This document shows positions 1 through 12,659 of a stretch of DNA of 64,000 nt, piece after piece. The translations under genes were made by a program, and so were the position numbers. The DNA is taken from contig CM051516.1 of the NCBI GenBank assembly GCA_028015205.1, positions 28,696,593 to 28,760,592 on the forward strand. The letters run 5' to 3'. The stretch's first letter is position 1; each line of letters starts with the position of its first letter. The DNA comes from Mytilisepta virgata (Eukaryota > Mollusca > Bivalvia > Mytilida > Mytilidae). The notes under the pieces were generated by a model. That model was not told the DNA's origin, ran no database searches, and saw only the letters and a program-made list of their open reading frames with translations.

Positions 1-150
1 TGGCGGGTAAAGTCTTTATCGAGACTCGCTACTAGATGACTCTTATCGTTTGTTTCATACACCTCCACGATCTTGGCTGCTTAGTGTTTAATATAATATA
101 TTTTCATTTTGTACTTTATGTTGTACAAGTATAAAGTAATAAATAGTAGC
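1..150 (+). other. Possible 3' end of an upstream gene (last codons and 3'UTR)
   Basis: The first ~45 bases are richer in GC than what follows. They have a short open stretch in frame 3 reading AGKVFIETRY then TAG, while frame 1 reads to a TGA at 37-39. An AATAAA poly(A)-type signal follows near position 139. This is what the end of a terminal exon plus 3'UTR would look like, but only about ten codons are inside the window, so the product cannot be identified and the call is weak. Confidence 0.22.
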
Positions 151-907
151 GAGTAGCTCAATCATAGATATAGATGTTTGTTGTCATTATTCACTTAGGA
201 AAGACTACATTTATTTTCGGACGAATGAAGTGTTGGGAGAAAATAAACTGCATTATTTGCACCTTCTACAAGCCAGGAACATGTTCAGTGGCTGTCTTGT
301 CTAATTTGTGATTTTTATCCTTTTTTAGCTTGAGGGTGACATGTCTGTATAAAATATTGGTTGTTTCATACAAATCTGAACTTACTACTAAGTATGAGTT
401 ATTGAAGGCTGAATAATGTCTTTTGTGAGCTTTTTGCTATTTGCTTATATTGGCATTTGTCCCAAATTCTTTTTGTACTATACCAATTCAAAACTCGGAT
501 GTACAATCTTAGCATATTGGAAGAATTTTGCTATACATTGTTCTGACAAAATGACCCATATACCACATATTTCAAGGTAATACCAATAAATTACCCCTTT
601 ATATATTTGACAGCTACTCAAATATATATTTGTTTAGGTAGTCAAAATGAAACCACACCTCCACCCTGCCCCATGTCATTAATGTCTTGGAATTTAAATT
701 AACACCCCATTTAACTTTTTTTAAATAGTACTGCATTACTATCAATGGGATTTTCTGTCCTTGATGAAACTGTTTAGTCACACATTAAATTACATTTCAT
801 TTATCAAGGATGTAAGCAGGATACACTTTCCGGTATCAAATATAAAACTCTGTACAAAAGTGTAGAGTATTAGACTTAATATTTTATAATATAAACAGCC
901 TTAAAAC

Positions 908-1350
908 CAGAAATGTCTGCTATAGACCAATCCAGATGGGAAGACTATATTAGTCAAGATTTTAGCCAGATTTTTCCAGTGGAAAATATCTTAACTGTTA
1001 TAATAACCTCCACCCCTGTTCCAGTGAAAACAAAGTTTGTGGGTATATAGAAGAGCAACTTCACCTTAACAGTTAGATGGAATTTGGTGAAACTTCACAG
1101 GAAGATAGAATTTAAACTGCTTTACAGTACAGAAATGTCTGCTGTAGACATGTAGATTTTATTGGTCAAAATTTTAGCCAGAATTTCCATTGGAAAAAAT
1201 CTTGATGCTATAATACCCCTCAACTCCTTCTTAATGAAAACATAGAAAGAATCACCCTGTAAGATAAACTCTGCCTTGACATTTAGATAGAATTTAACGA
1301 AACTTCTCAGGAAGAAAGATTGGCAATAAAGTCTTTGTTTGATGTTGCCT
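908..1350. repeat. Two-unit tandem duplication, ~222-bp period
   Basis: The phrase 'cagaaatgtctgct' occurs at 908 and again at 1130. Later phrases ('ttagccaga', 'ttagatagaattt', 'cttctcaggaaga') follow in the same order in both units, giving two diverged copies of a ~222-bp unit. No coding potential is seen. It probably belongs to the same composite repeat that continues to about 2255. Confidence 0.6.
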
Positions 1351-1679
1351 ACCCCCATGCTTGTAGGGTTAGGTAGGAATTTAATTTTTTGGACAAAATA
1401 ATTCTGGTCTGGAGATAATTGGACTTGTTTGAATCCTATGAAGATGTTTATGAAGCAGAATAATTCTTTCTTATCTTTAAGGGGAAGTAATTTGACTTGT
1501 GCATTTCTTAGATTAAATATATGGTTCTATGTTGTTATATAGTTTTCAAACTTCACTCAAATCTGATGTACCATATAAAAATAAATTTTGCATGAAGCAA
1601 ATTATTCTGACCAATAGTTTGGAGTAGGGGCATAATTTTGTGAGTTTGTTCCCGATTAGTTACTTGGCAATACGGGCAG

Positions 1680-2255
1680 GCAGGCAGGCAAACCCCCCCC
1701 CCCCCACCCCCCAATAAAGTTTTGGGGGGTACATAGGAATCACACTGTCTGTCCGTCTGTTTGTCCATCTGTCCATGTACCTTGTAAGCACAACTCCTCC
1801 TAAACCATTCAGTGGATTTTGATGAAACTTTATATGAAGGTTGGGCATCATATGTAGAAGTACATGAGCAAGATAATTATCACTGGATGCTTGCAAGGGG
1901 AGTTAATCCATCTTAAGGGTTTTACATGTTTACAGCTTGTAAAGGCAACTCCCCTAAACCATTCAAGATAATTATCGCCAGATGCTTGCACATGGAGATA
2001 TCCAACTTCAGGGTTTTACATGTTCAAACCTTGCAAGTGCTACTTCTCCTAAACCGTTCAATGGATTTTGATGAAACTATATACCAATGTTGGGCATCAT
2101 ATTTAGATGTGCATGAAGGAAGATTATTATCGCTGGATGTTTGCAAAGGAAGATAATCCATCTTAAGCGTTTTATTTGTTTAAAGCTTGAAAGGGCAACT
2201 GCTAGTATTGCAAACAAGGGGTATCCCTCACTGAGGTCACTCACAGTTCTAGTTA
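1680..2255. repeat. Modular bivalve-type repeat with poly-C tract and three internal modules
   Basis: The block opens with a run of C (about 1690-1713) and 'ttggggggtacataggaatcac', then 'gtctgtccgtctgt'. Three tandem partial units follow, each beginning 'aactcctcctaaacc' or a variant (near 1793, 1946 and 2044) and each containing a 'gcttgcaa...gataat' segment. It ends 'aaggggtatccctcactgaggtcactcacagttctag', a tail seen again at 26432-26497. The short ORFs across it are interrupted and run on both strands, so it is not a gene. Confidence 0.6.
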
Positions 2256-5200
2256 ATATAGAAATTATTGAATTGGTATAATTGGTCCTTGGTCCATTGG
2301 CTTCACCCCAGTCCAGTAAACCAAGGCTTCTGCTCCACTGAAAGGCCAATACAGTAAGTGAATACAGAAAATGTCATGTAATTATGTACATGGGTTTACC
2401 TTTTATTGGTTCAATACGAATGGTGGTAAAGTCGAGGCCAATATTATAAGAGTCCAATTGCAATAAATTACAATTAGATTTAGTACATTATAGCTGTTAT
2501 TATTGATAAATGTTCTAATATAATAATTGATTTATTAATTAACTTAAAATATGAAAAATTGTAAATGTTTTGTATATAATATATATATGAATGAGTCTTT
2601 ACTTTTTGGGGTCATCCTCCTCATGATATAAAATTAATTTCAGTATAGTGCTTGGCCTTCTCATAATTGTGATCATTGATGTATATTACATTTATTTGAT
2701 ATATTTTTTACACATGAAAATTATATCAACGATAAGTTTTAATAAAAAAAAAATTATTCCACAATTTTTATGTCCACAAAAATTGAACTTTTCCTAGTTC
2801 TTTGAGCAGTGTTTTCCATTCAGTTTAATGCTTTGAATCATAGTATAAAAATTATAATGAAAATATTGTTTAAATTTTCAATTAAAACAGTACCAAAACT
2901 TTTTGCATTGTATCTAGTAGCATTTTAAATCACTTAACATTGATCTAAATGTCAAAATTTATTGAAAAAAAACTAAACGCTTGTAATATATTGTATCAGT
3001 TTTCACATGCAATGTATTAACAGATAAATCATATACCGGTAGACATTTTCAATATAATACTAACTTGTAAAGGAACTGTTACTTAATTAACTGTTTATGT
3101 GCTTTGATGCAGTTGACTGATTTTTCATTAACAGTTAGTGGAAAATTTACCATGGATTGACTGACTTCATTTCATTTAACAGTCTTCGATAAAAAAAATT
3201 TATGCACTATCTTTTAGTGGATAAGATAATTTTAAGGAAAGGTTTATTTAAGAAAAACGTTTAGCATATAAATCAGTTTCAAAGAAGGTCATGGTGAAAT
3301 AGCCCTTTCATGGACAAGGTATATAAAAATCTACCATCAACCCTGCCTTAAAGGGGACCTATTAATAGCAGAACAGTGCCTATTATTGGAGAAGGCTTCT
3401 TGTTCCAAGACCACACTTTTTATGCCTTTTTATATATAGGTTTTCATTGTACACACAACAAAGGGCATCAGTGTGTGCATGTTCATAAAGGTCTCTTTTT
3501 TCTATTCCCTCAGGTGACCTTTATACACAGATTTCCATTTATTTATATGAAAAGGATGCATTACTTTCAAAATTAAATTATTTTAATCCAGTTGTGCTGC
3601 ACTACATTACCTGTATTATATATGCATAATGTCTAGATATTTTTACATTATGAATAGTTAATAAATATTTGGCACAACCTTAATAAACCCACACATTGTT
3701 TCTTAGGATATAACTTGCATTGTATGAAGCATCTCATAAGGGTAGAATTTACTTCAAACGAGGCTCTACATGTGAGTTATTATCTATTTATTTATTCCTG
3801 ATATATATTCCATGTAGTTCTTGTTGAAAGTAAATCTGCCACATGTATTACATTCCAGTTGTATAATGACCCTCTCACTTAAAATAAGATTTTAACAGCT
3901 CAGTTTGAAATGAACATTGTATTTACATACAACAGCTTGTAAATTTCATTGTCTTATGACAGGTGATACATTTTACCTGGCTCAGGTAAACATTTCCCGA
4001 TTTGCATTCAGTATACATATAGTTCTGTTTATATATATTCTGTCTGGAAGTAGATAGAATATGGGGGATTCATCAATAATAGGGCAACTTTTTAAAAATT
4101 TATGCGTATGGTAAATGTTTGATAACATCAGGGGTCATATCTTACATTACTGCTCTGAGCCTAAAAAAAGCATCAAAGGTTCCCTTAAATACATATACAT
4201 GTCAAACAAATTTAGCAGCAGTGAATTTGAAGCACTGGGGCATTTTAACTCCCGGGTAGGCCAACGTCTTCTGTAGAAATGGGAACTTTTCCTTAAATAA
4301 TTAATGCTAATTAAAACGGGCTATTGAAGGCTCTAAAGAAACACTAATGAAAGCATAGCACAAGGATCACTAGACCTCTATTTGCCACCTGCGGTTGTTC
4401 CCAGTGAAACGAAATGATTTATCAACTATAAACAAGATGATTCCTTCAGAAATTAAGAAATTGTAAGAAGACAAATTGTGTGGGCTGTATTTGAAATAGG
4501 GCAATATCGGTTTTCTATACAGCCCGGAAAGCCGATACAACCCACGTGTACATATTTTCATATTACAAATTACTTATTTCATTTACTTTAATCAATTAAA
4601 TCAAAAATAATCATGTTATACTTTGTTTAATCTATTTCTATTTTATTTTATATTATGTTTGAAAATTAAGATTGTAATTATTCTGCTCATTTTGGGTGCC
4701 GTGATTGGCAAATAAAGTATTTCTTGTTTGTCTATTAAATGCCATGTGATATTTGTAGCAAATAAACCAATAGGATTAAGGGAAAATTCTGTGATATGAA
4801 ATAATAATTTATAGTAGCTTCTGTTCTATTCATATAAACAGTCAAAATGATGTTAATCTTTCTGGTATTTTAAAAGAACTAAATCATACAGTTTATTAAT
4901 ACGCAAGCCTTGTAATGATTGCAAAAATCCTGCAAAGACATCAAAATGTGGAACAACATGACAAAAACATTGATGCTTGTTAGTTGTAAATTTGTACATG
5001 TATACTTTGGGTATGTGTACAGGTATGTAATCAGATAGTAAACTGATAGTATCTACTGTGTGAAGTACCTACAAACAAATCTATAAATCTGTCCAATTTA
5101 AATATTTTATCAAAGGCGACTGATCAGAATATTGTATATAACCACCTATATAGCTACAATGTATTGAGAGACATGTTTATTTAGGGTACTTCAAAGACAG

Positions 5201-5384
5201 TCGCACTTGTTTTAATATGCTACGAAGAAGATTTAAAAATTGAATTTTAGAATTTGAATGTATGAATTGGGGCATAAGATACCTTTATTGACATTCTTTG
5301 TAACTTTTAATTCACATTATAAAGTGCGTATGAAAGTAACAGATGAGTAAATTAAAGATATCATGGTCCTGAAAAAATGTTCTA
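2256..5384. other. AT-rich intergenic stretch with no recognisable gene
   Basis: Reading both strands shows only short stop-ridden frames, homopolymer runs and AT-rich DNA. A short foldback around 4485-4535 ('gggctgta' against 'tacagccc') is the only structure noticed. No splice-bounded open exon with convincing composition was found. Confidence 0.5.
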
Positions 5385-5572
5385 AAAAATAAAATTCTTT
5401 GATACCAATTTTGATGCACGAGATGTGCACATTTCGTCAATTTACAACTAATCAGTTCTGCTTAAGGCCTAAAATTTTGAATACCAAAACAACAATCCAA
5501 AAAGTTGAAGAGTAAATTCAAAAATTGCCAAAATGACTAAAAGGGGTAGAGTTAAAACCATCTAAGGACAGA
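5385..5572 (+). repeat. Dispersed repeat, copy 1 of a direct pair
   Basis: The stretch starting 'ctttgataccaattttgatgcac' and containing 'gatgtgcacatttcgtc', 'aaggcctaaa' and 'gccaaaatgactaaaagggg' recurs in the same orientation at 12358-12545 with scattered substitutions. It is non-coding in all frames. Confidence 0.7.
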
Positions 5573-6081
5573 GCAATGCACAGATTTTCCATAGTTTTCA
5601 CAATTTCTACAATTTTGTAAACATAAATTTTAAGTATCAATTTCAGGATAGTATTGAAAAAGTAAAGGATAAAAATTCTGACACCTAAAATGCTGAACTA
5701 AGTCCTCCCATTAATGTAACACTTGCTTATAATTACCATTCATTAGTTTACATGGACCCAGCTGCTGTGTTCATTTGGCATCCATCTAACTTAATTACTG
5801 GAATAAACTTATCTGTTCTAAAACCATTTTGCCATTAGGGATAAAACTTTAGTGGAATATTCCTTTCTTTTCACACGTACCCAGACTCCTAAATGATATC
5901 ACTCAGAAGATATATATGAGGGTGTACTGCTGTATCGTAGACACATTGAAACATTTCAAATCACATGCCCAAAAAAAAAAAAATGTCGCATTTCACCAAG
6001 TTGATTTTTTTATGGCTGTCTTCTTAGCAGTAAATTTGTTTATTACTCTTCTATTATGTCTTTATTGATTTAATTAAGATT

Positions 6082-6430
6082 AGGCCACACCAAATTGATT
6101 TTTAGTTCTTTGGATTTTGCCGCTCAGATTTTCGGATGTTTTAGATTTTAAGAAAAAAAAATTCTGCTTCATTTTGCAAAAGTGCTGAAAATTCTTCTTT
6201 TTTCGAGAAATTAGAAATTTAAAGTATTCATAAGCTCCTAAAATTTGTTAAAAATAGGGATATTTTCCATTTTTGCAATATTTTTGTTAAAAAATTTTAA
6301 GCCACACTGAATTTGATCTTTGAAAAAAAATAGTCCTCAAGAAAAAATATTTGAATTAAAATTTTGCTTACTCGGTCCTACTTTTCCACAAAAAAAATCC
6401 AAAGAACTAAAAATTAATTTGTTGTGGCCT
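6082..6430. mobile_element. Foldback MITE with ~37-bp terminal inverted repeats
   Basis: The left end 'aggccacaccaaattgattt' continues into 'ttagttctttggattt'. The right end is its reverse complement, 'aaatccaaagaactaaaaat' followed by 'taatttgttgtggcct'. The interior is short, AT-rich and has no transposase, so this is a non-autonomous inverted-repeat element. A truncated relative lies at 12660-12886. Confidence 0.7.
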
Positions 6431-6592
6431 CAGGTGTATGCAGATCAACTTTACAAGTGTATGCCTATGTCATAGAGCTAATGAATACTTTGTTTGTCAT
6501 ATAACAAATTTTATTTATACAACATAATAACAAAATTTGTACAAATTTCAGTTCTCGCATTGAGAAACATCAAACTCTAATTTACACTCATT

Positions 6593-6716
6593 TTAATTTT
6601 TCTTCTTATCCAGGTCTCTAACTGGTAAAGATTTCTTCCAAGAGGCAGACTTAGTACCAAGTAACACTGTAACAGATGAGGCCTTGTTGAAATTAGATGT
6701 TCTTAGTCTTAACTTT
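6593..6716 (-). CDS. Candidate terminal coding exon of an unidentified minus-strand gene
   Basis: On the minus strand a strong acceptor (a run of eight T followed by 'ccag') is followed by one split-codon base and 40 open codons ending in TAA. The predicted C-terminus is basic and Ser/Lys-rich, with the segment SASWKKSLPVRDLDKKKN at its end. An AATAAA on the same strand at 6510-6515 suits a short 3'UTR. The complementary strand also has a good acceptor (cttatccag) and a 39-codon frame ending near 6734, so the strand is not certain. No upstream exon was recognised and no family is identified. Confidence 0.38.
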
Positions 6717-7441
6717 CTGGAAAAAAAACAATAAATTACACTAATTCTGTCTCTGATAAAAATGATGGTGTTTTAGAAAAGTAAATTTATGAATCAAGCA
6801 TTTATAAATTTTTAATGTTTTCCTCTATACTTCATGCAAATTTCAGATGGAATATGCAGATTAACAACATACTGGACCAATCTTTAGATAATTCTATATT
6901 TATTTGTTATACACAAAATATACTTATTATTTTAGTAAAAATTCATTTACTGCTGTTGATTTTTATGACGATTCTGAGTATCCATCATGTTATGTATAAT
7001 GCATTCAACTTTGAGTTTTTTACAATTAGTAAGTTATGGTCTAACAACGACTTTCAATGAAGTTACCCAATGTAAATTAATAACCAGGAGCAACCATTTG
7101 ATATTTATAGGGGGACTAGAATGAAATTTTAATTTTCTTATGATGGTTCGTTGTTATCTATTTCTCGCGTGATGAATTATTTGTCATAACTAATTCCCCA
7201 TCATATGATATGAACAAGTGTTACGAGAAATTCTTTTATTTGATTGGCCTTGATCCAAACGTGGCTGTTTTCTCATTGGTTGAAATCTGCACGGTCATCG
7301 TTGAAAGCCACTGTTGCATAGCAACATTGAACATCACAGAAAAATGACCGTTAAGATTTCCCGCGGGTCAGAGGCCGAATCACAAACAAACAAATAGTCC
7401 TGAAGAATCATAAGAGAAATAGGTTTAACAACTTGTAAAAA

Positions 7442-7562
7442 TAAGATACTGCTTGATATCAACTCTCGTTATTTAATTTGGACTTAATAATAAATTCGCC
7501 AAAGGCTCGTTTATTATTATATCCAAATTAAACAACTCAATTTGATATCAAGCTATATCTTA
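7442..7562. repeat. Near-perfect hairpin (inverted repeat)
   Basis: The arm 'taagatactgcttgatatca' plus 'ttaatttggac..taataataaa' is mirrored by 'tttattattatatccaaatt' plus 'ttgatatcaagctatatctta'. A loop of roughly 15 bases, 'ttcgccaaaggctcg', lies between. It is probably a small foldback MITE or the end of one. Confidence 0.65.
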
Positions 7563-8235
7563 ATTCTCACTCATTGTGAAACCTATAAATAGATAGGCAG
7601 GACCAGGATTTTGGCAAAATAAAAAGCCAGGATCACAACTAATAGATGTGAAGAAAAAAATACAGGACTTTTGTCTATCAGAAAATTTAAATGAAAATAA
7701 AAATTTAGGTTGCCTTAGAGGCTGAAAAAATTCCAGGGCCAAAATTTCGGCAAAAAAATAGGTATGGTCGAACATTTCATCCATGACTGCACCTTGAATC
7801 CATTATAACTCCAAGCAGAAGATACTGAATAATTTCATACAGGATCACCATCTAAATTGCAGTAATTCAGGTGTAGTACAAGAAAGAATCCCTCACTAAT
7901 AATGTGAATAACTGTTCGCTGACTCTATTTTTGAATGTAAAATATGTTCTAATTTTCTTTATTTTCGTTTATGTCAATATATATAAATATACAAAAAATT
8001 ATCCATTTGTATAAATAAAACCTAGTTAAATAATGACTATGGATACTTGGAACACTACTGGTAGAGATAAAATGTTAAAATTACTGTTCCAAAAAAACTT
8101 TATATTACCTATATGTTTGGTAAAAGGCAGCTCATGCATATATCATTTAGAAAATATGTACTTTTCACTATAGTTTTCAAAAACTCAACTTAATTTGGAC
8201 ATGAAATAGTATTATATTTTGAACTAGTTTGGAAT

Positions 8236-8385
8236 GTGTTAGATCTTTATAAATTTGTTACCAGAAAGTGTTCATCAGCTTGTTATACAAGGCTTTTCTT
8301 AAATGTGTTAGATCTTTATAAATGTATTACCAGAAAGTGTTCATCAGCTTGTTATACAAGGCTTTTCTTAAATTTGTTAGAATAT
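8236..8385 (+). repeat. 69-bp tandem duplication
   Basis: The unit 'gtgttagatctttataaa...gcttttcttaaat' starts at 8236 and is repeated at 8305 with few differences. A third, partial start ('ttgttag') follows at about 8373. The small ORF spanning both units repeats the same residues and is a by-product of the duplication. Confidence 0.8.
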
Positions 8386-9892
8386 TTTCTACAATTTCTT
8401 GTTATTTATTATTTACCAATAAAATATTCGAAACATTAAACTGAGTATTTTCAAAGAAATGTCAACCAATCATTGTTGACCAGACTGGCAGAGTTTGTTT
8501 TTTTATATGATAATACAAGTATCCACCATATGAAATTGAAAGGATTTGGAGTGTACATCAGTGAGATAAGCTTTCTCATAATATGTTTATCACATCACAA
8601 TACGAACCCTAAATTGCCTCAGAAAATTGTAGAAATGAAAGGATATAAAGAGTACATGTCCCTGAAATGAGATTTAATTAACAGGTTGTTGTTCAACATG
8701 GAACATGTTTGCACACCAAATAACAATAGACCAATATAAAAAGATACCTTGTAAATGTAAAAAAACATCAACAAATCTTTGTACTGAAAAATCTGAAACA
8801 CTAATCCATTATGAAAAAAATGTCATATTGGCAATTTCAGGTAAAATATCTGCAAAAGAATATTGAAGAGACAACACACTGAAGAAAGTCCATAAATTCG
8901 AAATCCAAGGAAAAGACGGTCATGAGAATGGGACACAACAAATGTCACAAGATTACATATATACATATCTGAAATAATAAGAAACATAAAATAAACTAAA
9001 CAAAAGTAGAACGAGACACCACAGAAACTAAAGCTCAATTAACGGCACCTGTCACATTGCCAGAGAAGTGTCAAGTCCGGTGGGATGTCAATTCCAGAAG
9101 AACGTGAAATCCAACTGAAGATGTCTAGTCTTGTACTCGAGAGAAAAAATTCCATATCAGCTTATCAATTCTTGATGACGTCCGTAAAACTTTTGGAGTG
9201 TTAAAATTGACAGAGACTGAACATTTCCCTGTCTTAGAAGTTTATGTGACTGCAATGTTGCCATGCCGAGAAAGTCACTGTATAAATCACATGTGCGACA
9301 GTAACAAATGTACATCACATTGGCAGGAGACCTTGATATGTTACTGCTAAGAACTGGAAGTTCACAATCAGAAAGTTAAAATCATCACGTTCGTCATAAA
9401 GTTTTGATTGCAATCACCCAATATTATCTATGTAGAAGTACAAATCTAAATATGAAGCAGAAGTTGGTCTGTCTATGGTCTCTTTAATTTCAAGTTCACT
9501 GGGATAGGTGAGATGTAGTTTTATATCCTAAAGTAAGGATTATTATGTGATGGATTATCATCTATACAGTGGAAACTGAAATTAAAGGACTGGACTACCG
9601 GTAGTTTCTTTTCTTTCTGGTTCAGTAGCCCCTGTAAAAATTTAGCCTCAAATGAAAATATAAGAAGAGATCAGCCAAAAGCATTTGTGAAATCCTTCAA
9701 ATCTAGAGCAAAAATATAATTTTCATGCATTAGTTGTTATTTCATAAAACAAGAACTACCCAATGTTCACAACAGAAGAAATAAACTGTTGAATATTAAT
9801 ATATATAAATAATTATACCAGATCTATAATTGGACCATTTAAAGAACAAGTCACATTTAGTGTATTATTTGCTGTGATGCAAGTAGTTTTTA
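8386..9892. other. Non-coding stretch with a probable old dispersed repeat (about 8830-9350)
   Basis: The part from about 8830 to 9350 is more balanced in base composition than its surroundings and has phrases such as 'gtgtcaagtccggtgggatgtcaattcc' in the style of degenerate bivalve dispersed repeats. Its frames contain stops and no domain is recognised. The rest is AT-rich with nothing I can call. Confidence 0.35.
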
Positions 9893-12168
9893 TCGACCGC
9901 AAAATTTTTGTGGTCGTATATTGGTATGACGTTGGCGTCGTCGTCGGCGTCGTTGTCCGAATACATTTGGTTTTCGCACTATAACTTAAGTATAAGTTAA
10001 TAGAAATCTATGAAATTTAAACACCAGGTTTATGACCACAAAAGGAAGGTTGGGATTGATTTTGGGAGTTTTGGTCCCAACAGTTTAAGAATTAGGGACC
10101 AAAAAAGGGCCCAATAAGCATTTTTCTTGGTTTTCGCACAATAACTCTAGTATAAGTAAACAGAAATCTATGAAATTTTAACACAAGGTTTATGACCACA
10201 AAAGGAAGGTTGGGATTGTTTTTAGGAGTTCTGGTCCCAACAGTTTAGGAATTACGGGCTAAAAAAGGGCCCAAATAAGCATTTTTCTTGGTTTTTGCAC
10301 AATAACTTTAGTATAAGTAAATAGAAATCTACGAAATTTAAACACAAGATTTATGACCACAAAAGGAAGGTTGGGATTGATTTTTGGAGTTTTGGTCCCA
10401 ACAGTTTAGGAATTAGGGGCCAAAAGGGTCCAAAATTAAACTTTGTTTGATTTCATCGAAAATTGAACTATTGGGGTTCTTTGATATGCCGAATCTAACC
10501 GTGCATTTAGATTCTTAATTTTTGGTCCCGTTTTCAAATTGGTCTACATTAAGGTCCAAAGGGTCCAAAATTAAACTTAGTTTGATTTTAACAAAAATTG
10601 AATTCTTTGGGTTCTTTGATATGCTGAATCTAAATATGTACTTAGTTTTTTTATTATGGGCCCAGTTTTCAAGTTGGTCCAAATTGGGGTCCAAAATTAA
10701 ACTTTGTTTGATTTCATCGAAAATTGAACTATTGGGGTTCTTTGATATGCCGAATCTAACCGTGCATCTAGATTCTTAATTTTTGGTCCCGTTTTCAAAT
10801 TGGTCTACATTAAGGTCCAAAGGGTCCAAAATTAAACTTAGTTTGATTTTAACAAAAATTGAATTCTTGGGGTTCTTTGATATGCTGAATCTAAACATGT
10901 ACTTAGTTTTTTTATTATGGGCCCAGTTTTCAAGTTGGTCCAAATCGGGGTCCAAAATTAAAGCTAAAAAAGGGGTAAATTTTTTGGGGGGGGGGGGCAA
11001 TTCTCCACAGCATATTGTATTGCACAAGAAGCAAAAAATTGAATATAAATTCAAATCGTATGACCAATTCTAAGTTCTTTGATTTCAGTTATTCTGTGTC
11101 AGAAACCTATTATGTGTCAAATATTTGAAGAAATTTTCAATTGCACAGTATTGTGCAATAGCAAGAAATCTTCAATTGCACAGTATTGCGCAATAGCAAG
11201 AAATTGATATGTGTGCCCTGTTATCAAAACTTTATTATTAACAAATTCCATTGAAAATTTGCCAATAACTCTAGTTTAATGAACTTCATTGGAAATTTGC
11301 AATATAAAATGTGCTGATGAAGCTTTTTTGTTTATCTCATCTAAACTGCTTTTAAATTATGTATATTTAAAATTTGCCACCCATGACTATGATGTCATTT
11401 TCTAATTTAATATGTTATGGTGTATTTAAATGGGCTGTTATGGTTGCAAAGTATAAAGAAATGGGGGGGGGGGGGTTGAAAACAAAATTTAGGGGGGGGG
11501 TAAATGAGAAATTGTGGAGGGGGTAATTTTTTTCTCATTTCATATTTCATAAATTAAAAAGAAAATTTCAAATTTTTTTTTAGCAAAAAAAGGGTGGGGT
11601 TACAATAAATTTTATTGTTTTTTGTTTTTGTTTTTTTTTTGGGAGGGGGGGTCAATGTGCAACTTCATAGTGTATTGCACAAAAGCTAAAAAAAGGGATA
11701 AATTATTATTTTTTTTGGGGGGGGCAATTCTCCACAGCATATTGTATTGCACAAGAAGCAAAAAATTGAATATAAATTCAAATCATATGACCAATTCTAA
11801 GTTCTTTGATTTCAGTTATTCTGTGTCAGAAACCTATTATGTGTCAAATATTTCAAGAAATTTTCAATTGCACAGTATTGCGCAATAGCAAGAAATTGAT
11901 ATGTGTGCCCAATTTTAAATTTTAAAGTGGTTTATTTCTGATTTATATATAAAAACAAATAATACTGATATGGTTTGAATAGGTAAATTAAAATTTTTTA
12001 AGTTCTTAGACAACATTCATTCTGTGTCAGAAACCTATGCTGTGTCAAATATTTATTCACAATCCAAATTCAGTATTGTATCAAGCTTGAATGTTGCGTT
12101 CATAATTGCCCCAACTATTCAGGGTTCGACATCTGCGGTCGTATCTAGCTGCGCCCAGCGGAGCATTT
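9893..12168 (+). repeat. Large modular repeat element with internal tandem units and G-runs
   Basis: The element appears bounded by 'gaccgcaaaatttttgtggtcgtat' at the left and 'tctgcggtcgtatctagctgcgcccagcgg' at the right, which bring gaccgc/gcggtc together as short inverted ends. Inside are three ~160-bp units (key phrase 'tatgaccacaaaaggaagg' at about 10031, 10191 and 10352), and a 261-bp unit present twice (from about 10441 and 10702). A segment beginning 'ggcaattctccacagcata' occurs at about 10997 and again about 730 bp later, each copy preceded by a G-run. The ORFs over it repeat with the units and have no known domain. Confidence 0.65.
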
Positions 12169-12357
12169 TATTAAACATGTGCAGAAAGAGAAATTTTACT
12201 GCTTCCCTTCACTTAATTTTTATGCAGATTAAGGCCAAGTAAAAAATAAGTAAGGTTTTGGGTACATCAAATGAAAAAGTCCCAGAAAAAATAGTCACCA
12301 ATTGACAAGATTTCCATTCAAAACCATGTAGTCCAACTAAAGATATCTGTCTGTGGT

Positions 12358-12545
12358 GAATAAAATTCTTTGATACCAATTTTCATACACAAGATGTGCA
12401 CATTTCATCGATTTACAACTCGCCAGTTGTGCTCAAGGCCTAAATTGTTGAAAACCAAAACAACAGTCCAAAAAGTTTAAGAGGAAATTCCAAAATGCCA
12501 AAATGACCAAAAGGGGTAAAGCCAAAACCATCTTAAGGACAGATC
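12358..12545 (+). repeat. Dispersed repeat, copy 2 of the pair at 5385-5572
   Basis: This has the same order of phrases as copy 1: 'ctttgataccaatttt', 'gatgtgcacatttcatcg', 'caaggcctaaa' and 'caaaatgaccaaaaggggta'. The identity looks like roughly 80% by eye. It is non-coding. Confidence 0.7.
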
Positions 12546-12659
12546 TGTGTACTACCAACTGAGCTGGGAATCGGATTAATACTCTTATATCTATTATATC
12601 TATATTGAAAAGTTTTCTGTAAACGCGATTAACACTGATTATAATAGAGGTATAAAAAT

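Noticed and set aside
8823..9038. Hydrophobic 71-residue minus-strand ORF that looks like membrane helices
   Set aside because: The hydrophobicity follows from T-rich codons on an AT-rich strand. No start context, domain or splice partner was found.
10522..11073. Repeated ~85-95-residue ORFs on both strands
   Set aside because: They repeat with the 261-bp tandem unit inside a repeat element, show no domain, and read equally well on both strands.
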